Positions 44,906-54,305 of a stretch of DNA of 64,000 bases are shown here, piece after piece. The translations under genes were made by a program, and so were the position numbers. Origin of the DNA: Aquirufa ecclesiirivi (GTDB lineage: Bacteria; Bacteroidota; Bacteroidia; Cytophagales; Spirosomataceae). Positions within the stretch are counted from its first letter, which is position 1, and each line of letters starts with the position of its first letter. A model generated the notes under the pieces. That model was not told the origin of the DNA, made no database searches, and saw nothing but the letters and a program-made list of their open reading frames with translations. The DNA lies in assembly GCF_011250515.1 (NCBI RefSeq), contig NZ_JAANOP010000008.1:1-64000 (forward strand), given 5' to 3'.

Positions 44906-45889
44906 TTACTTTTTATAAGTAACTGTTTTTACTGCTTGAATTGTGCGCTCAATACTTGGCAAAATTTCTTCAATCAAAGTAGGAGCATAAGGTAAAGGCA
45001 AATCCTTCGAATTTACGCGCACTACTGGAGCATCGAGGTAATCAAATGCCCAACGTTGTAAATGATAGGTAATTTCAGACGAAATAGCCGATAATGGATT
45101 TGCTTCTTCAACCACAACACAACGGTTCGTTTTCTTAACGGATTCTACCACTGTAATATAATCAATAGGACGTACACTACGCAAGTCAATAACTTCCGCA
45201 TTAATCCCCATTTTAGTCAATTCTTCCACTGCTGGCATTACCACGCGAGAAAGCATTTTACCAAAGGTTACAATGGTTACATCCTTTCCTTCTTTCACAA
45301 TATTGGCTTTACCAATTGGAATTAAAAATTCTCCATCGGGCACCATGCCTTTATCTCCATACATTAGTTCTGATTCCATGAAAATAACAGGATCATTATC
45401 ACGTATAGATGCCTTTAATAATCCTTTGGCATCGGCGGGATTCGAAGGAACAACCACTTTCAAACCTGGAGTATTGGCATACCAGTTTTCAAAGTTAGAT
45501 GAGTGCTGAGATGATAATTGACCCGCATTTCCTGTAGGGCCGCGGAAAACAATTGGGCAAGAATATTGACCACCAGACATCGACATCATTTTAGAGGCCG
45601 AATTGATAATTTGATCAATGGCTACTAAGGAGAAGTTGAAAGTCATAAATTCGACAATCGGACGTAAACCATTAGCGGCAGCACCTACTCCAATACCTCC
45701 AAAACCTAACTCTGCAATTGGAGTATCAATTACCCGGTCTGGACCAAACTCATCCAACATCCCTTGGGAAACTTTGTATGCTCCATTGTATTCGGCAACT
45801 TCTTCACCCATTAAAAAAACGGATGCATCACGTCGCATCTCTTCTTGCATTGCCTCACGCAAGGCTTCTCTGAATTGAATCTCTCTCAT
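44906..45889 (-). CDS. pdhB: Pyruvate dehydrogenase E1 component, beta subunit
   Basis: The 327-residue subunit helps bind thiamine diphosphate in the pyruvate (or branched-chain) dehydrogenase complex. Seen: MREIQFREALREAMQEEM, GEEVAEYNGAYKVSQG, FGGIGVGAAANGLRPIVEFM and the C-terminal PLPYAPTLIEE, as in PdhB. The alpha subunit is not next to it. It is expressed from a near-perfect promoter 35 bases upstream and ends in a terminator, so it is a single-gene unit here. Confidence 0.93.
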   Translation of the reverse strand: MREIQFREALREAMQEEMRRDASVFLMGEEVAEYNGAYKVSQGMLDEFGPDRVIDTPIAELGFGGIGVGAAANGLRPIVEFMTFNFSLVAIDQIINSASKMMSMSGGQYSCPIVFRGPTGNAGQLSSQHSSNFENWYANTPGLKVVVPSNPADAKGLLKASIRDNDPVIFMESELMYGDKGMVPDGEFLIPIGKANIVKEGKDVTIVTFGKMLSRVVMPAVEELTKMGINAEVIDLRSVRPIDYITVVESVKKTNRCVVVEEANPLSAISSEITYHLQRWAFDYLDAPVVRVNSKDLPLPYAPTLIEEILPSIERTIQAVKTVTYKK

Positions 45890-45923
45890 AAAATGTTAAG
45901 GTGTATGAAAAAACATAACCGCG

Positions 45924-45954
45924 CAAAATTAGGTAAGAAAAAGCATACCACAAA
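45924..45954 (-). promoter_or_regulatory. Promoter of pdhB
   Basis: On the minus strand TTTG (45951-45954), 19 bases, then TAATTTTG (45924-45931). Both match the Bacteroidota consensus with ideal spacing, making it the best consensus promoter seen in the window. A second TAATTTTG (45957-45964) lies 33 bases upstream. Confidence 0.65.
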
Positions 45955-46031
45955 ACCAAAATTAGGTTCTCAAATTGCCCATTTTGAGAAATTCGTGGTA
46001 TTTTTAAACTTTAATACCAATTTTACATCTC

Positions 46032-47060
46032 ATGTCCATACAAATAGCTTCGATTTCCACTTCATTACCTGCATTTCTCGACTCTAAAAACTATTCTAGG
46101 GTTATTGTATTAGTGGATGAGCTAACGCAAAAACATTGTTTATCCAAGATTGAAAATATTCTTCCTAAAAATTACATTAAAGTTGTTATCAAATCGGGTG
46201 AAACAAATAAAAACCTGACGACCTGTGTGAAAATATGGGAAGTTATGACTAAATCAAATTTGGATAGACATGCCTTGATGATCAATTTGGGGGGTGGTGT
46301 CATCGGAGATATGGGAGGTTTCTGTGCTTCCACCTATAAAAGAGGTATTGATTTTATACAAATACCCACTACTCTTCTGGCCCAAGTAGATGCTAGTGTC
46401 GGGGGGAAATTAGGTATTGATTTTCAAGGTTTCAAAAACCATTTGGGCGTATTTCAATTACCCAAAACGGTGTTGATTGACCCAACTTTCTTAGAAACAT
46501 TGACAGAAAGAGAAAAAAGATCTGGTTTTGCTGAAATTATTAAACACTGTTTAATCCGTGATGCCGCTAAATGGTCTGAAATAAGTCAAATAGATTGGCA
46601 AGAAAACGATTTTGCTACTTTGGTCGCACATTCAGTTGCCATCAAAGAAGCCATTGTTACCGAAGATCCTAAAGAAGCTGGAATCCGTAAAATCCTGAAT
46701 CTAGGACATACCTTAGGACATGCTGTCGAGACTTTTTTATTAAACCAAGGTAAAAGAAAAATCTTACACGGTGAAGCGGTAGCTGTAGGAATCATCACAG
46801 AAGCCTACCTTTCTTATGAGCGAGGTTTAATCAGCATAGTTGAATTAGAAGAAATTGAGGCATATCTATTTGCCACCTATGGAAAAGTACCATTGCAAGA
46901 AAGTGAAATTCCTGAAATTATCCGTTTGACCATGCAGGACAAAAAGAACCTTGGAAATGAGGTTCGTTTCTCATTATTAACAGGAATTGGTGATTGTGGG
47001 TATGATATTCCTGTTGGGAAATCAGAAATGAAAAAAGCACTCCAATATTATATTGGCTAA
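46032..47060 (+). CDS. aroB: 3-dehydroquinate synthase
   Basis: It converts DAHP to 3-dehydroquinate in the shikimate pathway using NAD and a metal. Seen: the NAD-binding GGGVIGDMGGFCASTYKRGI, FIQIPTTLLAQVDASVGGK, HCLI, and the metal ligands in ILNLGHTLGHAVE. The length of 342 residues is normal. It ends at the convergent gatC. Confidence 0.95.
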   Translation: MSIQIASISTSLPAFLDSKNYSRVIVLVDELTQKHCLSKIENILPKNYIKVVIKSGETNKNLTTCVKIWEVMTKSNLDRHALMINLGGGVIGDMGGFCASTYKRGIDFIQIPTTLLAQVDASVGGKLGIDFQGFKNHLGVFQLPKTVLIDPTFLETLTEREKRSGFAEIIKHCLIRDAAKWSEISQIDWQENDFATLVAHSVAIKEAIVTEDPKEAGIRKILNLGHTLGHAVETFLLNQGKRKILHGEAVAVGIITEAYLSYERGLISIVELEEIEAYLFATYGKVPLQESEIPEIIRLTMQDKKNLGNEVRFSLLTGIGDCGYDIPVGKSEMKKALQYYIG

Positions 47061-47348
47061 TTACTCAATTACTTGTGGCACTTTAAAATAACTTTCATTG
47101 GTGTCTGGACCTAATTTCAACGCTTTTTGACGATCTAACATCGATTTGGCTTGATCTTCTCTAAAATGATTTAAAGCAGGAGTCATATGAACTAAGGGTT
47201 CAACTGATGATGTATCTACTGCATTCAATGCTTCCATCCAATCCAAGACTTTATTGATGGAATCCTGCATATCTTGAATTTTTTCCTCTTTTAGCTCCAG
47301 ACGTGCCAAATGAGCAATTTTAATCACATCGTCCTTATTTACCTTCAT
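47061..47348 (-). CDS. gatC: Asp/Glu-tRNA(Asn/Gln) amidotransferase subunit C
   Basis: GatC (95 residues) stabilises the GatAB complex that makes Gln-tRNA(Gln) or Asn-tRNA(Asn) by amidation. Seen: IAHLARLELKEEKIQDMQDSI near the start and a C-terminal PDTNESYFKVPQVIE. It is encoded downstream of gltX and the 63-residue protein, overlapping the latter by 14 bases. A GlnRS was not seen in this window. Confidence 0.93.
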   Translation of the reverse strand: MKVNKDDVIKIAHLARLELKEEKIQDMQDSINKVLDWMEALNAVDTSSVEPLVHMTPALNHFREDQAKSMLDRQKALKLGPDTNESYFKVPQVIE

Positions 47349-47526
47349 CGTTCTTAGGATTTAACTTTTTATCATCTGGCATCTCTTTGTCCAAAAATGC
47401 ATTTAATGCATCGCGATTCAAGGTCGACGTAATTTGTCCAAATGAATCAATATTCATCTCAAAGCCTGCCAAATCGGGATGTACCTTGGGAGCTTTCTCT
47501 TGGATTTTCTTAGATTTATCTTTCAT
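47335..47526 (-). CDS. Small hydrophilic protein of unknown function
   Basis: This 63-residue protein is Lys/Asp-rich, with no membrane segment (conserved-looking core HPDLAGFEMNIDSFGQITSTL). It is squeezed between gltX (two-base gap) and gatC (14-base overlap), so it is probably translated in that operon. I do not recognise it. Confidence 0.65.
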   Translation of the reverse strand: MKDKSKKIQEKAPKVHPDLAGFEMNIDSFGQITSTLNRDALNAFLDKEMPDDKKLNPKNDEGK

Positions 47527-47528
47527 AT

Positions 47529-49031
47529 TTAAATGGTGGGAAACTTTTCTAAGGCCTTATTTAATCTTGCTAAAACTTGATCCTTTCCCCAAAGTTCCAA
47601 AGATATCATTAAATCTGGTCCTGCACCTTTTCCACTCATAGCTACGCGAAATAATTGCATCACTTTACCCATTTTGATACCCGCTTGATCCAAACATTCT
47701 TGGATGGTTTGTTTGATCTGATCTGCATGCCAATCATGACAAAGAGGTAAGGAGGCTACAATAATTTCCAAAGCTTGTTTGGTTTCTGCATTCCATTTCG
47801 AAGCCAACACCGACTCATCATAATTTTCAGGAAATCCAGAAAATTCTTGAACCATTTGCTCGAGCTGTTGCGGAAATGTAATACGGTCCAAAAACAAATG
47901 AACATAGGCTTCCCCTTTTTCCATCTCAATAGATGGTAAATAAGTAGCAGCTAGCTCTTTTGCATCATGTTGTTTCAAATATTGCTCATTGAACCATTGA
48001 GCCTTTTTAACATCGAATTTTGCCCCAGCTTTATTGATTCTTTCCAAAGAAAAGGCTTCTATTAAGTCTTCCAAAGAAAATAACTCTTGTTCTGTTCCTG
48101 GATTCCAGCCTAAAAAGGCTAAAAAATTCAATGTCGCTTCTGGCAAATATCCTTCTTGCTTAAAGCCTTTGGAAATAGCTCCTGTTTGAGGATCTTTCCA
48201 TTCCAAAGGAAAGACAGGAAAACCACCTAAATCAGCATCTCGCTTAGAAAGTTTACCGTTTCCTTCTGGCTTAAGTAATAGAGGGAGGTGGGCAAAATGA
48301 GGGGGATTCCAGCCAAATGCTTGATATAATAAAATATGTAAAGGAGCAGATGGCAACCATTCTTCCCCACGAATCACATGGGTAATTTGCATAATATGAT
48401 CATCCACGACGTTAGCAAGGTGGTATGTTGGCATTCCGTCTGACTTCATCAATACTTTATCATCAATGCTGGAAGTATGCACATGTACCCAATCTCGAAT
48501 GATATCCTGAAATCGAATTTCACCTTTGGCAGGAACTTTCAATCTAATAACATAAGGTGTATCATTGGCCAACAATTGATCTACTTCTTCTTTAGAAAGC
48601 GCCAACGAATTTCTCAATTTAACTCTTGTAACCGCATTATATTGAAAGGCAGACCCTTGGCTTTCAAAAGTAGTCCGCATGGCATCCAGCTCCTCTGAAG
48701 TGTCAAAGGCATAATAAGCTTTACCTGATTGGATTAATTCATCGGCATAAGCTTTATACATCGTTTTTCTTTCACTTTGACGATAGGGCTCAAAAGGCCC
48801 ACCAACACCTATTCCTTCGTCTGGCGAAATACCTAACCAAGCTAAACTTTCCAATATATAGGCTTCGGCACCTGGAACAAAACGCGCTTGATCAGTATCT
48901 TCAATACGTAAAATGAAAGTACCTCCCAATTTACGAGCTAATAAAAAATTATATAAGGCTGTTCGAACTCCACCAATGTGTAATGGTCCTGTAGGACTTG
49001 GGGCAAAACGAACACGTACTGAATGAGGCAT
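47529..49031 (-). CDS. gltX: Glutamyl-tRNA synthetase
   Basis: Charges tRNA-Glu. The 500-residue class I enzyme has the HIGH-type PTGPLHIGGVRTALY and KMSKS-type KLSKRDADLGG, with the standard anticodon-binding C-terminal half. In organisms with GatCAB it may also misacylate tRNA-Gln. It is in an operon with the small protein and gatC, and lies six bases downstream of the RidA gene. Confidence 0.96.
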   Translation of the reverse strand: MPHSVRVRFAPSPTGPLHIGGVRTALYNFLLARKLGGTFILRIEDTDQARFVPGAEAYILESLAWLGISPDEGIGVGGPFEPYRQSERKTMYKAYADELIQSGKAYYAFDTSEELDAMRTTFESQGSAFQYNAVTRVKLRNSLALSKEEVDQLLANDTPYVIRLKVPAKGEIRFQDIIRDWVHVHTSSIDDKVLMKSDGMPTYHLANVVDDHIMQITHVIRGEEWLPSAPLHILLYQAFGWNPPHFAHLPLLLKPEGNGKLSKRDADLGGFPVFPLEWKDPQTGAISKGFKQEGYLPEATLNFLAFLGWNPGTEQELFSLEDLIEAFSLERINKAGAKFDVKKAQWFNEQYLKQHDAKELAATYLPSIEMEKGEAYVHLFLDRITFPQQLEQMVQEFSGFPENYDESVLASKWNAETKQALEIIVASLPLCHDWHADQIKQTIQECLDQAGIKMGKVMQLFRVAMSGKGAGPDLMISLELWGKDQVLARLNKALEKFPTI

Positions 49032-49037
49032 ATGAAT

Positions 49038-49409
49038 TTATTTATGGGCAATACAAGAAATTTCTACACGAACATCTTTAGGTAACCGAGCTACCTCAAC
49101 AGTCTCTCTTGCGGGTGGATTGACCGAAAAATACTGGGCATACACCTGATTAACCTGTGCAAAATGATTCATGTCTTTAACAAAAATGGTACACTTAACT
49201 ACATCTTCGTAATCATAACCCGCCTCTTTCAAAATGTAGCCAAGGTTTTTCAATACTTGATGCGTTTCTTCTTCAATATCTCCTCCAGCTTCCATTACCG
49301 AAATGGCAATTTGACCTGAAACATATAAGGTTCCATGAATAGCCACCGCTTGTGAATAGGGGCCAATCGCAGCAGGAGCTGATTCCGATAAAATTATTTT
49401 TTTTGTCAT
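49038..49409 (-). CDS. ridA: RidA-family deaminase
   Basis: The 123-residue protein should deaminate reactive enamine/imine intermediates. Seen: SESAPAAIGPYSQAV and the C-terminal VARLPKDVRVEISCIA with the conserved Arg. The ATG at 49409 gives the usual length; a longer frame to 49502 adds 31 residues that look like a chance extension over the promoter. Six bases separate it from gltX. Confidence 0.93.
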   Translation of the reverse strand: MTKKIILSESAPAAIGPYSQAVAIHGTLYVSGQIAISVMEAGGDIEEETHQVLKNLGYILKEAGYDYEDVVKCTIFVKDMNHFAQVNQVYAQYFSVNPPARETVEVARLPKDVRVEISCIAHK

Positions 49410-49484
49410 ACCTTTGAAAAAAGAAATGCAAGTTACCAAAAAAATAAGGATTAAAGAATCTGCGACGAGCTTTCTCCCTAAAAT

Positions 49485-50381
49485 ATGCTTTCCAAAATTC
49501 AACCATTCATCAGCAAAAACAAAGGAATTGGCTTCATGCTTTTATCTTCCTTGTGCTTTGCTATGATGTCGGCCATGGCCCAAAGGATGAGTAATTTTTT
49601 CCCTTCTGTTGAATTAGTTTTATTTCGGAATGCCGTTGGCCTACCCTTTTTAGTACTTAGCCTTTGGCAGAAACCAGCTGTACAGACGGGTGGAAAACTA
49701 GGGTTCCTAATATTCAGAGGCTTATTGGGTGCTTTTACTTTGTATTGTTTGTTTTACGCTTTGGAACATCTAGGATTGTCATTAACGAATACCTATGGAC
49801 AAGCCTTTCCGCTTTTCATTGCCATATTTACCTTTATCTGGATACCAACAGAAAGCTTAAAAAGCAAACAAGTTTTGTTTCTTTTGATGGGCTTCATGGG
49901 GATATTATTGATTTTTCAACCATCGGTGAACAGTCCTTGGCAAAAACATTCAGTAGGTTTATTGTATGCTATGGGAACAGCTTTAGGCTATATGGCGATT
50001 AAAGAAGCGCAAAAATACTACGATTCTCGATGGGTGATATTTTCCTTCATGGCCGCAGGCTTTACGGCTTCTTGCATTTCTTTAGCCATTGGAACGTGGG
50101 GTAATTTACCTAACAGTTTTTGGTCGGGCAAATGGGTGAACCCTCAAGGAATACAATACCTAGAAATTCTGATCATGGGACTTTTAGCATTAGGCGTACA
50201 AAGTTTTACCACACAAGCTTTGAGATTTGAAAAAACGAGTATCGTGGGCGCTGTTGGAAATAGTGCCGTCTTGTTTTCTATATTAATAGAAATAATCTTA
50301 GGACATGGACTCCCAGATATGATCGTAATGATTGGAATGGCATTCGTACTTGTTGGAAGCTATCAGATTTCAAAAAAATAA
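49485..50381 (+). CDS. EamA/DMT-family transporter
   Basis: The 298-residue protein has about ten membrane segments in two EamA repeats (RNAVGLPFLVLSL, FYALEHLGLSLTNTY, LMGFMGILLIF; second repeat YMAIKEAQKYY, ALRFEKTSIVGAVGN). The substrate is unknown. It is divergent from ridA; the ATG at 49485 lies inside the longer ridA frame, supporting the shorter ridA start. Confidence 0.85.
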   Translation: MLSKIQPFISKNKGIGFMLLSSLCFAMMSAMAQRMSNFFPSVELVLFRNAVGLPFLVLSLWQKPAVQTGGKLGFLIFRGLLGAFTLYCLFYALEHLGLSLTNTYGQAFPLFIAIFTFIWIPTESLKSKQVLFLLMGFMGILLIFQPSVNSPWQKHSVGLLYAMGTALGYMAIKEAQKYYDSRWVIFSFMAAGFTASCISLAIGTWGNLPNSFWSGKWVNPQGIQYLEILIMGLLALGVQSFTTQALRFEKTSIVGAVGNSAVLFSILIEIILGHGLPDMIVMIGMAFVLVGSYQISKK

Positions 50382-50393
50382 ACGAAAATGCTA

Positions 50394-50426
50394 AACCTCG
50401 CCAGCGTTTTAAACGCTGTCGAGGTT
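50394..50426. repeat. Intergenic palindrome with arms in the reverse order
   Basis: Arm B-type AACCTCGCCAGCGTT (50394-50408), three bases, then arm A-type AACGCTGTCGAGGTT (50412-50426). Both are one or two mismatches from those at 44743-44775 but in swapped order. Confidence 0.7.
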
Positions 50427-50432
50427 AACGAA

Positions 50433-50468
50433 AAAAGGCTAATAAATGATATCATTTACTAGCCTTTT
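50433..50468 (-). terminator. Terminator of the DAHP synthase gene
   Basis: AAGGCTAATAAATGAT and ATCATTTACTAGCCTT form a near-perfect loopless palindrome with flanking A/T runs, downstream of the stop at 50493. Confidence 0.7.
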
Positions 50469-50492
50469 AAGCTTTTATTATCAAGATATTGA

Positions 50493-51587
50493 TTAAGCAG
50501 TAGCTGAATTCATTACTTCCGTTTGTTTACGGATAGATTCTAAGTGAACCAATTTGAACAATTCTTCTACAAACTCAGGATATAAACCTAAACCTTTTGC
50601 TTGATTAGCACGGTCGCCATGTAATTGCTTCCAACGATCCAATTGCAATACAGCTACGTTGTTATCACGCTTGTATTCACCTAGCTTCTCAACAACCGCC
50701 ATACGAGCCGTTAATACTTCTAATAATTCACGATCGATATTGTCAATTTTCTCACGCAATGCAGCTAATTCATCGGAGAAATCAGCACCATAATTAGCTT
50801 TTCTAACTTCTAGTTCGCGCAACATCTCTCCTAGTTTCTCGGGAGTAACTTGTTGTGAAGCATCTGACCAAGCCGCATCTGGATCACGGTGAGTTTCGAT
50901 GATCATACCATCGTAATTCAAATCCAAAATGCGCTGAGATAATTCCATCAATAATGCACGCTTACCAGCCATGTGAGATGGATCGCCAATGATTGGCATT
51001 TGTGGAAATAAACGCTTCAATTCAACAGCCATAGCCCACATTGGTGAATTACGGTATTTTGTTTCTTGAGCATTTGAAAAACCACGGTGAATAGCACCTA
51101 ATTTCTTAATTCCTGAACCTTGTAAACGCTCAAATGCACCTACCCAAAGAGCTAAATCTGGGTTAACTGGATTTTTCACTAAAACTGGGATATCGACACC
51201 TTTCAAGGCATCAGCCAAATCTTGTACGTTAAACGGATTAACGGTAGTACGAGCACCAATCCACAAAACATCGACACCATACTTCAAAGCTAATTCGATA
51301 TGCTCTGGAGTGGCTACTTCAATAGCTAATGGCAAACCTGTTTCTTTCTTTGCTTCCACCAACCACTTTAATGCTGGCTCTCCCATGCCTTCAAAGCTTC
51401 CTGGACGAGTACGAGGTTTCCAAACACCAGCACGCATGATGTGCGCATAGCCTTCCGCTTTAATACGACGGGCTGTCTCTAATACTTGATCCTCTGTTTC
51501 AGCAGAGCAAGGTCCCGCAATGATTAGCGGCTTGCCATCTGTCTGAATCCATTCTTGCATCGGCACTACTTCTAAATTGGCATTCAT
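50493..51587 (-). CDS. Bifunctional 3-deoxy-7-phosphoheptulonate synthase / chorismate mutase
   Basis: The N-terminal part (about 10-260) is a KdsA-like type I-beta DAHP synthase (IIAGPCSAETEDQVL, MRAGVWKPRTRPGSFEG, GDPSHMAGKR), and the C-terminal 85 residues form an AroQ chorismate mutase (LREKIDNIDRELLEVLTARM, EKLGEYKRDNN). The fusion suggests feedback control of the shikimate pathway by the mutase domain. The start ATG at 51587 is chosen over 51620. aroB is 4 kb away. Confidence 0.93.
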   Translation of the reverse strand: MNANLEVVPMQEWIQTDGKPLIIAGPCSAETEDQVLETARRIKAEGYAHIMRAGVWKPRTRPGSFEGMGEPALKWLVEAKKETGLPLAIEVATPEHIELALKYGVDVLWIGARTTVNPFNVQDLADALKGVDIPVLVKNPVNPDLALWVGAFERLQGSGIKKLGAIHRGFSNAQETKYRNSPMWAMAVELKRLFPQMPIIGDPSHMAGKRALLMELSQRILDLNYDGMIIETHRDPDAAWSDASQQVTPEKLGEMLRELEVRKANYGADFSDELAALREKIDNIDRELLEVLTARMAVVEKLGEYKRDNNVAVLQLDRWKQLHGDRANQAKGLGLYPEFVEELFKLVHLESIRKQTEVMNSATA

Positions 51588-51674
51588 AAATTTGGATAGA
51601 TTAAAAGAGCCTAAGCTCAAACTGTTTTAATATTAATATTCTTGTGTTACAGATTCGGTTAAATTTTATTCACT

Positions 51675-51682
51675 TATATTTG
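51675..51682 (+). promoter_or_regulatory. -7 box of the proline dehydrogenase operon
   Basis: TATATTTG, an exact TAnnTTTG match, 43 bases upstream of the start codon. No convincing -33 TTTG is present at the right spacing. Confidence 0.45.
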
Positions 51683-51725
51683 CAGGCAATTTAAAAAAAA
51701 TGACCCACCAAACATCTTCGAAAAG

Positions 51726-52898
51726 TTGAAAAAGCTATCTTTTGAGGACACCCAAATCGCCTTTGCTTCTAAAAGCGATTTTCAACTTCGCAAGTCCTAT
51801 TGGATATTTGCGATAATGAACCAAAATTGGCTTGTAAAGTTAGGGACTTTTTTCATCAAATTATTCCTTTTCTTGCATTTACCTGTTAAAAAAATAATAA
51901 AAACTACTCTTTTTGGCCAATTTTGCGGAGGAGAATCGATACAGGAATGCCAAACGACCATCCAAGAATTGGATAAAGCTCACATCGGTACAATCCTTGA
52001 TTATTCGGTAGAAGGGGAAGAAAACGATAAATCTTTCCAATTAACTAAAAATGAAATCCTTAAAACCATCGTTCAGTCGCATGAAAGTAGCGCAATCCCC
52101 TATGCGGTTTTCAAAATGACTGGGATTTTCAATAGTGAGCTATTAGAAAAATATCAAACGGAAAAAGGTTTGACGGAAGAGGAAGAAATTGACTTCCTGA
52201 AAAGCAAGGATTATTTAATTGAAATTTGTCAAGAGGCCTACAATCAAGGGGTTAGACTATTTATTGATGCCGAGGAAAGCTGGATTCAAAATTCCATCGA
52301 TGAATTGAGTTATGAAATGATGCAACGTTACAATCAAAAGACAGCCATTATTTTTAACACGTTCCAAATGTATCGCGTCGATATGTTGGAGAACTTGCAT
52401 CATGCCATTCAAGTAGCTGTTGATCAATCCTATTTCTTAGGAGTAAAATTGGTTCGGGGTGCTTATTTGGAAAAAGAGCGTTTGAGAGCACATGAGGATG
52501 AATATTCAGAGCCCTTGCACAAAGAAAAAGATGCGACTGACCGTGATTTTAACTTAGGAATTCAAGCCTGTTTAGATCATTTGGAGCAAGTTCATTTCTG
52601 CGTAGGAACCCACAATGAGCAAAGTTGTCAATTACTTTGTCAATGGATGGAAGAAAAAGGTATACCCCAAAATCATACTCATATCTACTTTGCTCAATTA
52701 TTGGGTATGTCAGATAATATATCTTATAATTTAGCGTCTTCAGGATATAACGTAGCCAAATATGTGCCTTATGGGCCTGTTTCTGCTGTTATGCCCTATT
52801 TATTCCGTCGAGCTGAGGAAAACAGCTCTATTGCAGGTCAAACTTCGAGAGAGTTTGCCCTTTTACAAAAAGAAGTGAGCCGAAGAAAAAAACTATGA
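51726..52898 (+). CDS. Proline dehydrogenase
   Basis: The 390-residue flavoenzyme oxidises proline. Seen: FGQFCGGESIQEC, YFLGVKLVRGAYLEKER, ACLDHLEQVHFCVGTHNEQ, and the terminal proline-binding YVPYGPVSAVMPYLFRRAEENSS (Arg-rich helix). The start TTG at 51726 gives the N terminus typical of Bacteroidota ProDH; the first in-frame ATG (51816) would truncate it. lspA overlaps its stop by four bases. Confidence 0.92.
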   Translation: MKKLSFEDTQIAFASKSDFQLRKSYWIFAIMNQNWLVKLGTFFIKLFLFLHLPVKKIIKTTLFGQFCGGESIQECQTTIQELDKAHIGTILDYSVEGEENDKSFQLTKNEILKTIVQSHESSAIPYAVFKMTGIFNSELLEKYQTEKGLTEEEEIDFLKSKDYLIEICQEAYNQGVRLFIDAEESWIQNSIDELSYEMMQRYNQKTAIIFNTFQMYRVDMLENLHHAIQVAVDQSYFLGVKLVRGAYLEKERLRAHEDEYSEPLHKEKDATDRDFNLGIQACLDHLEQVHFCVGTHNEQSCQLLCQWMEEKGIPQNHTHIYFAQLLGMSDNISYNLASSGYNVAKYVPYGPVSAVMPYLFRRAEENSSIAGQTSREFALLQKEVSRRKKL

Positions 52899-53554
52899 AG
52901 TTGAAATATTACCGCTACTTTTTAGTCAGCATTGCCATTATATTGATTGATCAAGCCATTAAAATATCGGTTCATTATTTCATGGAACCTGGCTATTTTG
53001 GTCAAATTGAAATTTTAGGAAGCTATTTCAAATTGCATTATACCCTAAACCCGGGTATGGCATTTGGGATTCAGCTTGGCACGGTTTATGGCAAACTCAT
53101 GCTAACAAGCTTTCGCATTGTTGCCATGTTTGGCATAGGGTATTATCTCTACAGTTTCACCAAGAAAAAAATGCATGCTGGTTTATTGGTCTGCATGGGA
53201 TTGATATTAGGTGGGGCCATTGGCAATTTAATTGATTCCGTTTTCTATGGTGTTTGGTTTAATAATGCCCCTCTTAATGCTCCAATGACATGGTTTCACG
53301 GACAAGTTATCGACATGTTTTTCTTTGATATTTGGGAAGGAATTTTACCCAATTGGGTACCCATTTGGGGAGGTAGCTATTATTCTACACCCATCTTCAA
53401 CTTTGCCGACGCATCTATTTTTTGTGGAGTGGTACTTTTTTTAGTATTTCAAAACAAGTTTTTGGAAAAACATGAAGCAGAAAAGGTTGATACAACTTCA
53501 AACCCTGAGTCATTGAATGCGCCAGAAGAAGAGGAAAATACATTACATATATAG
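52895..53554 (+). CDS. lspA: Lipoprotein signal peptidase
   Basis: The 219-residue inner-membrane aspartic protease cleaves signal peptides of lipoproteins. Seen: the first TM segment with IDQAIK, HYTLNPGMAFGI, GGAIGNLIDSVFYGVW with the first catalytic Asp and NFADASIFCGV with the second. There is an inserted loop of about 30 residues (FFFDIWEGILPNWVPIWGG) between the catalytic motifs, usual for Bacteroidota. The ATG overlaps the proline dehydrogenase TGA. Confidence 0.95.
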   Translation: MKLKYYRYFLVSIAIILIDQAIKISVHYFMEPGYFGQIEILGSYFKLHYTLNPGMAFGIQLGTVYGKLMLTSFRIVAMFGIGYYLYSFTKKKMHAGLLVCMGLILGGAIGNLIDSVFYGVWFNNAPLNAPMTWFHGQVIDMFFFDIWEGILPNWVPIWGGSYYSTPIFNFADASIFCGVVLFLVFQNKFLEKHEAEKVDTTSNPESLNAPEEEENTLHI

Positions 53555-53576
53555 CAGGTATTTGTTATATTGAAGG

Positions 53577-54305
53577 ATGGAAACCTACACCCTTTTCTTT
53601 TTTCTAGCGTTATTAGCCGAAGTTATCGGAACTGTGAGTGGCTTTGGTTCATCCATTTTATTCGTGCCACTAGCTTCTTTGATTTTAGATTTCAAAATTG
53701 TGTTGGGCGTTACGGCAGTTTTTCATGTTTTTAGTAATACCTCTAAAATACTATTGTTCAGAAAAGGGATTGATAAAAACATCGTCCTAAAATTGGGTAT
53801 CCCAGCGGTTCTATTTGTTGTTTTGGGTGCTTTATTAACCAATTACATCCCACAAAAAAAGATTGAACTAAGCATGAATATCATCATCTTGGCTTTATCC
53901 ATTTATTTGATGACTGGCGCCCACAATCGAATTCAAAAGAACAATCAAAATTTGTATACAGGAGGGGCTATTTCTGGATTTTTAGCAGGCTTAATAGGCA
54001 CAGGAGGAGCAATTCGTGGTATCACCTTAGCCGCCTTTCAACTAGAAAAAGATGTATTTATCGCAACCTCGGCAGTGATCGATTTTGGAGTTGATTTAAG
54101 TAGAGCAGTTGTGTATCTATCTCAAGGATATTTTCATCAAGAACATCTTATTTTAATTCCGTTTTTAATCATCATCAGCATAGTGGGTACATATTTAGGT
54201 AAAATTATTTTAACCAAAATTTCAGAAAAAGTATTTCATTACCTTGTTTTGTCTGTCATCATCATAACAACCGTCATTCAAACCATCCATTATTTTCAAG
54301 ATTAA
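53577..54305 (+). CDS. TauE/SafE-family membrane transporter
   Basis: The 242-residue protein has seven or eight membrane segments and the family motifs AEVIGTVSGFGSSILFVPL and GFLAGLIGTGGAIRGI. Members are proposed to export sulfite or other organosulfur anions. It lies 22 bases after lspA and may be co-transcribed. The substrate is not evident. Confidence 0.86.
   Translation: METYTLFFFLALLAEVIGTVSGFGSSILFVPLASLILDFKIVLGVTAVFHVFSNTSKILLFRKGIDKNIVLKLGIPAVLFVVLGALLTNYIPQKKIELSMNIIILALSIYLMTGAHNRIQKNNQNLYTGGAISGFLAGLIGTGGAIRGITLAAFQLEKDVFIATSAVIDFGVDLSRAVVYLSQGYFHQEHLILIPFLIIISIVGTYLGKIILTKISEKVFHYLVLSVIIITTVIQTIHYFQD

Noticed and set aside
44728-50426. CRISPR repeats
   Set aside because: The palindromes occur singly, have no regular spacers, and no cas gene is in the window.
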